A stretch of DNA of 64,000 bases from Methanosarcina sp. DH2 (lineage in GTDB: Archaea; Halobacteriota; Methanosarcinia; Methanosarcinales; Methanosarcinaceae), in NCBI RefSeq assembly GCF_020804225.1, contig NZ_WJBI01000002.1:328332-392331 (forward strand). Direction: 5' to 3'. Positions within the stretch are counted from its first letter, which is position 1; every line of letters begins with the position of its first letter. The notes below the pieces were generated by a model that was not told the DNA's origin, searched no databases, and worked only from the letters and a program-made list of their open reading frames with translations. Shown one piece after another: positions 56,484-64,000 of this stretch. The position numbers were made by a program, and so were the translations under genes.

Positions 56484-57589
56484 TGGAGACGGTCATCATG
56501 GCAGGAAACCAGGACCTTTTTTCACAATATCGGATGGGCGATCTCACGCTGCCAAACCGCATAGTTATGGCGCCGCTGACCCGCAACCGCGCAGGGGATG
56601 CCGACGTCCCGGCCTCACTGACGGTCACTTATTATGTGCAGCGAGCTTCGGCAGGCATGATTATCTCCGAAGGCTCGCAGGTTAGCCCGCAGGGGGTAGG
56701 CTACATACATACACCGGGCATATACTCTGCGGCACAGGTCGCTGGCTGGAAAAAGGTAACAGACGCCGTCCACAGGGCTGGTGGCAGGATTTTCATCCAG
56801 CTGTGGCACGTAGGGAGGATCTCTCACCCCGACTTGCTGGGTGGCGATCTGCCGGTCGCACCATCCGCACTACCAGTCGAAGGCTTTGTCCACACACCAG
56901 GTGGAAAAAAGCCAATTCCGGTACCCAGGGCTCTCGAGACTGACGAGGTGCCGGACATCGTCAGGCAGTTCCGGCAGGCGGCTGAGAACGCCAGAACCGC
57001 TGGCTTCGATGGGGTAGAAATCCATGGCGCTAACACCTACCTGCTGGACCAATTCCTGCGAAGCGGGTCCAACAAGCGAACCGATAAGTACGGCGGCAGC
57101 CTTGAGAACCGGGTACGTCTGCCGCTTGAGGTCACGAAAGCCGTCATCGATGTATGGGGCGGCGACCGTGTCGGCTACCGCATCTCTCCGCACAATACCG
57201 CTCATTCTATGTCGGACTCCAATCCCAGGGAGACCTTTTCCTATTTCACCAGAGAGCTGGACAAAACGGGCCTGGGCTACCTTCATTTAATCGAGTCCAT
57301 CGGAGGCCGGACGGAGTTCGTGCCACCCGAGGCACGGCTTGGGCCTGCCCTGCGCAGAATTTTCGAAAGGACATTCATACTGAACGGCGGCTATGACCTC
57401 CAGAGCGGGAACAAAGCCATTGCCAGCGGCGAGGCCGACCTGATAGCCTTCGGAGTGCCGTTCCTGGCCAATCCCGACCTGCCAGAACGCTTCAGGCAGA
57501 ATGCGCCGCTTAACGAACCGGACGCGGCCACTTTCTACAGGGGCGGCGCAAAAGGCTACACGGACTATCCGGCCCTGGTCGATAGATGA
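56483..57589 (+). CDS. Old yellow enzyme family alkene reductase (NemA-like)
   Basis: 368 residues from ATG 56483, which overlaps the preceding stop; ATG 56498 after GGAG is equally plausible (363 residues). FMN-barrel: LPNRIVMAPLTRNRA, IWHVGRISH-type region (FIQLWHVGRISHPD), GFDGVEIHGANTYLLDQFL and active-site pair (His/Asn-like) in that segment, KYGGSLENR and GGYDLQSG. Reduces activated C=C bonds with NAD(P)H. It forms an operon with the glutaredoxin gene, perhaps a detoxification unit. GC-rich. Confidence 0.92.
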   Translation: METVIMAGNQDLFSQYRMGDLTLPNRIVMAPLTRNRAGDADVPASLTVTYYVQRASAGMIISEGSQVSPQGVGYIHTPGIYSAAQVAGWKKVTDAVHRAGGRIFIQLWHVGRISHPDLLGGDLPVAPSALPVEGFVHTPGGKKPIPVPRALETDEVPDIVRQFRQAAENARTAGFDGVEIHGANTYLLDQFLRSGSNKRTDKYGGSLENRVRLPLEVTKAVIDVWGGDRVGYRISPHNTAHSMSDSNPRETFSYFTRELDKTGLGYLHLIESIGGRTEFVPPEARLGPALRRIFERTFILNGGYDLQSGNKAIASGEADLIAFGVPFLANPDLPERFRQNAPLNEPDAATFYRGGAKGYTDYPALVDR

Positions 57590-58465
57590 CGAGGCTCAAA
57601 AGACGGTACTGTAAAGTCCTCGGGGGATTTGTATATTTATAGGTTCTATACTAGCTTGAAAAAAATTCTCGTCCCCTGAAGAATTTACAGAACTGGGACT
57701 GACCTTCGAATTGAATTCAGAGCTTTCTGAAAATCTATCCCAGCCCCTGTGGACTATACAGAACCCTAAAACTTCCCTCCACGCCCGAATGCTCACGAAG
57801 TGAGTATATATCGGGCTGTTACTGGAAAAAAAAGAAAGAAGAGTAGGCAGAACAGATACTTATAAATTGACAGAGTAACTTTAAAAGGTCACAAAAGTAA
57901 TATTTTACCCTTTTTTCTTGCGCAGACTTATCATAAGGCTCTGTACTTTTGGTTATGTTTAATCTTCAGGCGCTTACATCCAGACTGACTTCAGGCTTAA
58001 CCATAATTATCTAACCTCGCGGACTATAAGAGCCGTTATAATGACTGGCTTTAGGGCTTACCGAAGATTTATCCCAGTCCCCTTTATACTATTATAATAC
58101 TTTACCTGGATAAGTATGGAAGGAATATACCCAACGAGTCTGACCACCTTCGCAAAGCACTCTTCAAGAGGCAATCTGGAGAGTTTGGCCTGATCAGGGA
58201 CCTCTAGAACCTGTACTGGTGTCCAGCGAAATGCAGGTAGCATTGTATATTATTATGAAGCCTAATGCCGAGATGTTACGGGATAAGCAACTCATGGACA
58301 CATGCGAGCAGATCCATGAGTATAATAAATGAGTATAATAAAACAGATAAAAAAACAAATAGGCTGGATGAGGACACAACTATATCTTAAGTCACCTCAT
58401 GGTCTGGTAGTCTCGACATAACACAGCTTTCTAATGGAATACACGGAATAGAGGCGTTTCAACAC
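57590..58465. other. Intergenic region with repeat copy 3
   Basis: About 876 bp. Repeat copy 3 is at 57765-57845. No supported gene in the remainder. Confidence 0.5.
57765..57845 (+). repeat. REP-like palindromic repeat, copy 3 (shorter)
   Basis: ACTTCCCTCCACGCCCGAAT, GCTCACGAAGTGAG, ATATCGGGCTGTTACTGG. The left AT-rich arm is missing. Confidence 0.8.
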
Positions 58466-59041
58466 ATGAATCCGACCAGCGACCGATATGAGGCTAAAAG
58501 CGCTCCCCGCAGGAAAGAAGCACAGCGAGCTCTCAATATCGTGTTGAGGTCAGTGTTAGGTTGCTTGCTTACGCTTTTAGCTGGAGGGCTAGGCTATATT
58601 ACCGGAAACCTGTGGCTCTTCCCAAGCCTGGGCCCATCCATTTTCTTGCAGGTTGCATCTCCCCGGTTGAAGTCATCGAGCTTATACAATATGACTGTAG
58701 GCCACCTGGTCGGCATCATTAGTGGCTACACCCTTGTTATCATAACCGGCGCTGCTTACGTTCCAGCTGTGTTTGTGGCCGGCCATCTACAACTCCCGCA
58801 TATTGTGGCATCATGCATTGCCATAGCACTTGTAATACTAATTCAAATACCTCTTAAAGCGTTACACCCGCCGGCTGTTGCCACTACCTTTCTGATCACC
58901 CTTGGCAATTTTAAGGCGACGTGGCACGATCTGTCTGCGATCCTTATAGGCATAGCGATAATAGCCATCGCCGGTGAAATTGTGAGGCACACGATACTTT
59001 CCATGGAGAATCGTGGTCTTGTTGAAGCAATAGAGAAATGA
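58466..59041 (+). CDS. HPP-family membrane protein
   Basis: 191 residues with about five hydrophobic spans and the name-giving LHPPAVATTFL motif near residue 132. The opening charged stretch (SDRYEAKSAPRRKEAQR) precedes the first span. Some HPP proteins are nitrite transporters in chloroplasts; substrate here is unknown. Start ATG 58466 has only a weak upstream site (AGAGGCG). No partner is adjacent. Confidence 0.88.
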   Translation: MNPTSDRYEAKSAPRRKEAQRALNIVLRSVLGCLLTLLAGGLGYITGNLWLFPSLGPSIFLQVASPRLKSSSLYNMTVGHLVGIISGYTLVIITGAAYVPAVFVAGHLQLPHIVASCIAIALVILIQIPLKALHPPAVATTFLITLGNFKATWHDLSAILIGIAIIAIAGEIVRHTILSMENRGLVEAIEK

Positions 59042-59410
59042 GCAGGGATAATATCATGGATTCTGTAGAATCTTCGGTTGATGCCTAACTCATGGAATTA
59101 AGACAACGAGGTCATCTCACGCAATCTTAGAAGAGATAAGGTCTATAAAAGATCCCAATGGTCCCAAATAGTGATAATTAGAGTTTTTTACTACTATTGT
59201 TATCGATTTTCCAATAGACTCTTTTCCAATAGATTCTTAGTTTCGAATTTCTCTTTAAAATTTATCTGAAAACTTCCCTCCACGCCCGCATGCTCGCGAA
59301 GTGAGCAAATATCGGGCGGTTACTGGCAAAAAAGAAGAAAAAGCAGAATAAAATAAATAAGTAAAATCTTTTGCAGGTAGACACATATCAGTAGCAATAA
59401 AGCAATCAAT
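59042..59410. other. Intergenic region with repeat copy 4
   Basis: 369 bp; repeat copy 4 occupies 59180-59345. Confidence 0.5.
59180..59345 (+). repeat. REP-like palindromic repeat, copy 4
   Basis: Full length with AT-rich left arm; core ACTTCCCTCCACGCCCGCAT, GCTCGCGAAGTGAGC, ATATCGGGCGGTTACTGGC. Confidence 0.85.
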
Positions 59411-59809
<399 letters not shown>

Positions 59810-59911
59810 TAGTATCATAAACGTCTTCAAGGGCTTGAAGATCTTCAAAACAAACGACTTTGCTCAGGCTGGAGAAAGGTATCGGTCGCTTGATAAGACA
59901 GGCAGGAATAT

Positions 59912-60136
59912 ATGATTGGCAATCTTGTGGCCGACGTGAGCCATGTCACCATTCCAGCTATTCAGAGACGTGCAATCGAAAACTTGCTGCAGGCTGATGA
60001 GACTTTGGCAGCATCTGTGGAGCCAAAAGGAGTTCGAGGATATATTGAAATAAAGAAGGCTACACCCTCGAATTCTCTATTTTTTATCGCGGAATCGCCC
60101 ATTGATTGCTTTCATTTTGGCTTTTGGATTGCCTGA
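59912..60136 (+). CDS. Uncertain ORF, 74 residues
   Basis: The reading frame is open after ATG 59912 but has no recognised motif; the strongest hints are weak helices (PAIQRRAIENLLQADETLAA). No good ribosome binding site. It may be a piece of a decayed gene like its neighbour katG. Low confidence. Confidence 0.25.
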   Translation: MIGNLVADVSHVTIPAIQRRAIENLLQADETLAASVEPKGVRGYIEIKKATPSNSLFFIAESPIDCFHFGFWIA

Positions 60137-60195
60137 TTGTTATGCGAGACTACTATTTCCGCAAGTTAACAACCTCTATGAATCAACGAACTCAC

Positions 60196-60921
60196 TTATT
60201 CCAGGCCCCACTTCTTCCTGAACTCGAGCTTCTGCTGGCTGTTCATCCAGTGGCTGCCGTCACAGTAGGGCTTGTTCTCTGACTTCCCGCAGCGGCAGAG
60301 GGTTACTCTGTTCCGGAATTCGTACGTGCTGCCATCTGCAGATTCAATGGGGATACCGCCTCGAACCCAAAGGGGGCCTTCACAACCTTTTTGTTTGTCG
60401 TGGACCAGTACAATAGATGGTTCAAATTCTTTTTCAAAGGGTTTGCCTGTCTTCTTGTCCCACAGGACCAGCCGTCCCGACGGGCAGATCATGGCTTCTT
60501 CTATGGCGGTTTGTCGGGCTTCCGGGTCATCTGATTTTTGTATGAGATCCCTTATTCCTCCAGACCGCTGACAGAAACGGGAATGATCGCAGAGTTCGTA
60601 GACATCAGTGAGTTTCAAATCAGGACCTTCAAACGTTTCCGCTTTTTCCAGGTAAGGCTTTCTGCTGGCTGTTTCGCTACCGTCAAAACCGATCTTAAGG
60701 TGGGCTCCATCACAGAAGGGCTTGTTTTCGGATGAGCCACAGCGGCATAAAATATAGGCTTCCCGCCGAGGGTATTCCTTTATATCAATTAATTCTTTGG
60801 TGTGGCCGGTGTCATCGGTGACAATTACTTGTTCGAAAAGCGGCACTCCACCTGTAACCCGATACGGTCCATCTTTGATTATCTTAATCCTTATTTCTTT
60901 CTCATTGACTGCCATAATCAT
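60196..60921 (-). CDS. CDGSH-type iron-sulfur protein with two clusters
   Basis: 241 residues. Two CDGSH-type motifs: CRCGSSENKPFCDGAH (about residues 59-74) and CRCGKSENKPYCDGSH near the C-terminus. A third Cys/His-rich part between (ELCDHSRFCQRSGG, and CPSGRLVLW) resembles a divergent ferredoxin-type domain. Such proteins bind 2Fe-2S clusters with three Cys and one His. Start ATG 60921 follows GGGGGGATT; ATG at 60915 is an alternative. Expected in the cytoplasm, role unknown (redox or cluster transfer). Confidence 0.9.
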   Translation of the reverse strand: MIMAVNEKEIRIKIIKDGPYRVTGGVPLFEQVIVTDDTGHTKELIDIKEYPRREAYILCRCGSSENKPFCDGAHLKIGFDGSETASRKPYLEKAETFEGPDLKLTDVYELCDHSRFCQRSGGIRDLIQKSDDPEARQTAIEEAMICPSGRLVLWDKKTGKPFEKEFEPSIVLVHDKQKGCEGPLWVRGGIPIESADGSTYEFRNRVTLCRCGKSENKPYCDGSHWMNSQQKLEFRKKWGLE

Positions 60922-61267
60922 AATCCCCCCATTAACTATTATAATGCAGTACTGGATGTTTAGTCTGACTATTCACCTCTTTGATAATTTCTATAGTTTT
61001 CCGATTCATACTATCTCCAATAAGAGAGCATGTAATAGGATTGATCAAATCCTCAACCAGGCAATAAGATGGTTACCGCTGCGGACATATCCGATAGCTA
61101 TCAGCTCAACTGAGGGTTTCAAGACTAAGGGAGGGGGATCAGAGACAGACGATGATTACGGATTTCTAAGTCTCACTTCTCCACTGGAGATAAAATAAGG
61201 TTTATCAAGTCCAAGGTTGCTGGGTGAAACAAAAAATCTTTTAACTTTTCAAAACATATAAGGAAGC
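60922..61267. other. Intergenic region with a dinB relic
   Basis: 346 bp; see relic at 61040-61175. Nothing else recognised. Confidence 0.45.
61040..61175 (+). pseudogene. dinB: DNA polymerase IV (dinB) 3' fragment, copy 1
   Basis: GGGTTTCAAGACTAAGGGAG, GGATCAGAGACAGACGATGA, TTACGGATTTC match the better preserved fragment at 61811-62030, but the frame is broken. Confidence 0.6.
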
Positions 61268-61708
61268 GTGAACAATGAAAGCGCACTCATTGGTTCTGGC
61301 ACAGGAGAAATAGAAGTTTCGAGTCATGCTGTAACAACGAGTCATACTGTAACATTATATGGGATACCGGTTGTTTACATTGTTATTGTAGCATTATTTG
61401 TATTATTTATTTTATATTTATACTGTAGGGTGACAAGAAAAGAAAGACACTGTATGAGTAAATCGAGTTACTTAAAATTGTTTTTTGCTTTATTTATCCC
61501 GCTATTTTTTTATAATCTGTATAATATGTATAACAGTTCATGGTTTTACAATGTCTATGCCAAATCGTGGTGTAATACTTTCTGGTTTACCCATACTATT
61601 TTTATTATTATGAATGCAAGTACTGTATCTATATTGGAATCTATCTTTCCGTATTTATTCATAACTCTTAGTATATTAATAATAAACTGTTATCGTAAAC
61701 CAGTTTAG
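61268..61708 (+). CDS. Small membrane protein of unknown function
   Basis: 146 residues from GTG 61268 with AAGGAAGC upstream. About four hydrophobic spans (near residues 32-53, 70-86, 105-118, 122-140). Cys and aromatic residues are frequent in loops. It sits between two fragments of dinB, a sign that the region is a patchwork. Family not recognised. Confidence 0.55.
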   Translation: MNNESALIGSGTGEIEVSSHAVTTSHTVTLYGIPVVYIVIVALFVLFILYLYCRVTRKERHCMSKSSYLKLFFALFIPLFFYNLYNMYNSSWFYNVYAKSWCNTFWFTHTIFIIMNASTVSILESIFPYLFITLSILIINCYRKPV

Positions 61709-61810
61709 AGAGGGTCTTGAAATTAAACTTTTATTGCAAAAACATTTGTTTAGTCTGTTATACACGGATATATGAAAGCTCTCCCTAAAGCTGTAAAATA
61801 AAAGTTCGTT

Positions 61811-62077
61811 ATGATGATTTTTTCCACATATACACGCTCAAAGACTATCCCGGTCTGGACTTCGGATATCTTCGTAATTAAGAGGACAGCCATGCAGCTA
61901 CTTGCTGAGTTTATCGGAAGTCAAAAAATAAGGCTTGTGGGTGTAGGGGTTTCAAGACTGAGGGAAAGGGATCAGAGGCAGACGCTGATTACGGATTTCA
62001 GTAGCTGTAATGATAAACGCGGTACAGACTGGCATATATCAGCAGCACCCAGAAGCTCGATAAGAATTCAGTATTAA
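61811..62077 (+). pseudogene. dinB: DNA polymerase IV (dinB) 3' fragment, copy 2
   Basis: Encodes TYTRSKTIPVWTSDIFVIKR and KIRLVGVGVSRLRERDQRQT, the little-finger domain and C-terminus of Y-family polymerase IV, without any catalytic part. The last 20 or so codons are not typical. Only the 3' end of the gene is present. Confidence 0.8.
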
Positions 62078-62374
62078 TCTATTGGTCATGATTACAGCCC
62101 GAATTTGACAGAAGCATACATTTTGTAATGTATAAATGGGCTTCATGCTTCTTTTTTCTTCCTAAATCTCAAATTTATATCGTGTGTTTATTGATTTTTG
62201 ACATGTTCCATTTTACCAAAACGTAATATGTCGATACAACACGTTTTTTGTAAGAAAATACTGTATTAATTAGCAGAATCTGTCAAATTAGGGTTACAGA
62301 GGAATCGTTATCAATTCCGTCGAGGATGAGAATTTTAAAGTTTATTTGTTAACTTAATGCAATACATTACCCAA

Positions 62375-62461
62375 AAGCCTTAAATACCGCCCGATATCTG
62401 CTCACAAATAAGCATGCGGATGTGAAGGGAAGTTTTAAGATGATTTTAAAAAGAAATTTGA
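62375..62461 (-). repeat. REP-like palindromic repeat, copy 5 (inverted)
   Basis: Read on the minus strand: ACTTCCCTTCACATCCGCAT, then a degenerate inner hairpin and AGATATCGGGCGGTA. Opposite orientation to copies 1-4. Confidence 0.75.
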
Positions 62462-62469
62462 CAACACCT

Positions 62470-62590
62470 TCAGCGTTAATAAGGCGCTGCGGATCCCTAC
62501 GCCTAAAAAGCATATTTTTTTGGAAATCGAAAGTTATTCGCGTTATTACACGAATATGGGGGTGAGGTAGAGACTCATCCCCAAGATGAT
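62470..62590 (-). pseudogene. Gene fragment also present near 51.7 kb
   Basis: Minus-strand sequence with GGGGATGAGTCTCTACCTCA, AATAACGCGAATAA and TTTTAGGCGTAGGGATC matches 51637-51830. Lies inverted relative to it. Parent gene not recognised. Confidence 0.6.
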
Positions 62591-62638
62591 TCAACTGAAA
62601 ACGTACCGAAATTTCTGTAAAATTCTAATTAGCCTGTA

Positions 62639-63355
62639 TTACAGCAAATTCTCATCTGCCCATATGTCAAACACCTGCAGTTGCTCTTCCGTATGGAAGT
62701 AATGCTCGCCGTGCTCGAGAACTTTAACTTTTGCTTGATATCTTGTTGCAAATGCTGAAATCTCATTCCCTTCAGATAGATTATCGTCCGAACCGTACAA
62801 AATGGCAGTGGGCGCGTTCCATTTAAAGCAAATAGGGTTTTCTTTCACATAGCAATAATAGTTCCATTCCAATATCTGTCCAACCGGCAACCGGATTTCA
62901 AGCTCAGCTTTTAGTCTTTCTTCACTCACCTGAAAGCCTTCCATCATATTGCATATGATACGTTCCATATTGACAACGGGCGAGAGAAATAAAGTTTGCT
63001 TTATGTCAAAGCCATGATAAGCAAGCAAACTGAAATAGGCACCCATGCTACACGCAAACAAATGAATGTCAGGAGCAAGAGACTTTGCAAATTCATAAAC
63101 AGTGGCCAAATCACTTACGCAATTTTCGGGAATACACGCATATTCTTCATCTAAACGTTCACCATGCATAGGCAGGTCAAAGCTTAACACCTGGTAACCT
63201 TTTTTAACGGCTTTTTGTGCCATCATGGAAATTACGGTATCCTCTTTATTAGATAGGTTACCGTGAACTTCAATTAACAGCTTTTCACTCTGCTTTCCCC
63301 AAAGGATGGCAGGAATACGAATTTCATTATTTAAGATATAAGGTCGTGTCCCCAA
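62639..63355 (-). CDS. Alpha/beta hydrolase, 5' end probably clipped
   Basis: 238 residues. Nucleophile elbow ACSMGA (Ser near residue 104) and the oxyanion HG (LIEVHGNLSNKED), a late LYGSDDN acid region and the His in EHGEHYFHT. The frame opens at a TTG whose first codons (GTRP) are made by the sequence that may be the end of the IS-like element to the right; homologous enzymes normally begin a few residues before YILNN with an ATG. Hence a short N-terminal truncation by insertion is likely. Substrate unknown. Confidence 0.75.
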   Translation of the reverse strand: MGTRPYILNNEIRIPAILWGKQSEKLLIEVHGNLSNKEDTVISMMAQKAVKKGYQVLSFDLPMHGERLDEEYACIPENCVSDLATVYEFAKSLAPDIHLFACSMGAYFSLLAYHGFDIKQTLFLSPVVNMERIICNMMEGFQVSEERLKAELEIRLPVGQILEWNYYCYVKENPICFKWNAPTAILYGSDDNLSEGNEISAFATRYQAKVKVLEHGEHYFHTEEQLQVFDIWADENLL

Positions 63356-63380
63356 ATCATTGACTTAATTTTATATAATT

Positions 63381-64000
63381 TTGAATCTATTATTATTTGG
63401 GGGTATTGAAATCACTTCTGAAATCGATTTTTCACAATTTTTTTGCTGGAACAAAGATTGCCCTGATTATGGGATTAAAAATCAGGGGAATATAGCCTTT
63501 AAAGAGAGATACGGTAAAAATAATCGTGTTCTTCTTAAATGTAAAACCTGTAATCGTTGCTTTAGTGAAACAAAAGGTACAATATTTTTTGGACTTGATA
63601 CTCCTGAGGAAGAAGTTCTTAGGACATTAGGTATGCTTCCTGAAAAAGGAGGTATTCGTGGAGTTGCAAGAGCTACTGGGCATGATAAAGATACAATTTG
63701 TAGATGGCTCAAGATTGCAGGAACTCATTCAGAAGAAGTTACAACTTATTTCCTCAGAAATCTTAATCTTAAGAGAGTAGAAGTTGATGAGATCTGGTCA
63801 TATATAAAAAAAAGCAAAAAAATGTGACCGAAGAGGATTCTGAAGAGTATGGTGACGTATACTCACTTACAGCAATCAAAAGTAACTCAAGATTGCTCCT
63901 TTTCCATCATGAAGGAAAACGTAGTACAGAGGATGCTATAGAGTTATTTAACGGAGTTGAGAAGATGCGTTCCGCATCTTCTCCTATTCCTGTATTTACC
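63381..64000 (+). mobile_element. IS1-like transposase gene, with frameshift, cut by window edge
   Basis: First frame 63381-63827 encodes a zinc-binding N-terminus (CWNKDCPDYG, CKTCNRCF), an HTH (GIRGVARATGHDKDTICRWL) and the start of the DDE domain (KRVEVDEIWSYI). At an A-rich run (about 63805-63825) the frame changes by -1: the second frame continues NVTEEDSEEYGDVYSLTAIK to the window edge. IS1-type elements use -1 frameshifting at such runs, so this can be programmed or a true defect. The first start codon is uncertain (TTG 63381). Left end of the element is probably near 63343. Confidence 0.8.

Overview
The window is typical of a Methanosarcina chromosome. The main evidence is a dimethylamine methyltransferase gene (mtbB) with an in-frame UAG, the codon read as pyrrolysine in this group, next to its corrinoid protein and an amine permease. 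Supporting signs are an archaeal MptE pterin enzyme, an archaeal-type release factor aRF1, an intron-bearing tRNA-Arg, secreted proteins with sorting-type C-terminal tails, and long AT-rich intergenic regions full of gene relics. The species cannot be fixed from the sequence alone.

Layout. 0-4 kb: a MoxR/CbbQ-type AAA+ ATPase and its large partner, cut by the window edge. 4-9 kb: an RDD membrane protein, a PflX-like radical SAM protein, then a GC-richer two-gene cassette (AAA ATPase plus DUF4276 Toprim-like protein) lying between diverged direct repeats, with a type I methylase relic beside it. 10-16 kb: a broken regulator gene, an exported Cu/Zn superoxide dismutase, an exported cell-surface protein and a CinA-like/nucleotidyltransferase fusion. 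16.5-20.3 kb: mtbC-mtbB-permease for dimethylamine use. 20.5-24 kb: a DUF4143 ATPase with an internal repeat tract and a pair encoding a small membrane protein and an eight-haem cytochrome c. 24-28 kb: almost gene-free, but holding two copies of what looks like an uncharacterised structured RNA. 28-32 kb: ileS and mptE.

The most unusual part is 32.2-37 kb. This stretch has no normal genes. It holds six micro-ORFs of 26-54 codons in three families (Tyr/Trp-rich, Gly/Tyr/Cys-rich, Phe-rich). All have clear ribosome binding sites. Three diverged copies of one promoter-plus-leader module lie among them, with a TATA-like box, a covarying hairpin and an invariant GGGGGTTGAT. Decayed copies of the 3' end of mptE lie between the modules, suggesting the array grew by repeated duplication from the mptE end.

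37-49 kb is mostly core: a membrane protein, tRNA-Arg, a KaiC-like/response-regulator/KaiC-like cluster, two potassium-channel-type RCK genes, a site-2 protease, cutA and tRNA-Leu. From tRNA-Leu to the right edge the sequence is an accessory region. It holds a deacetylase relic ended by a MITE, an aRF1 whose NIKS motif reads NIES, GH130 and glycogen-debranching enzymes, a glutaredoxin and an old-yellow-enzyme reductase, an HPP-family membrane protein, relics of katG and dinB, a CDGSH iron-sulfur protein, and an IS1-like transposase at the edge. A palindromic repeat of about 80-160 bp occurs five times in this part and I did not see it elsewhere in the window.

All calls come from reading the sequence and translations by eye. 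No database search was run, and family names rest on recognised motifs.
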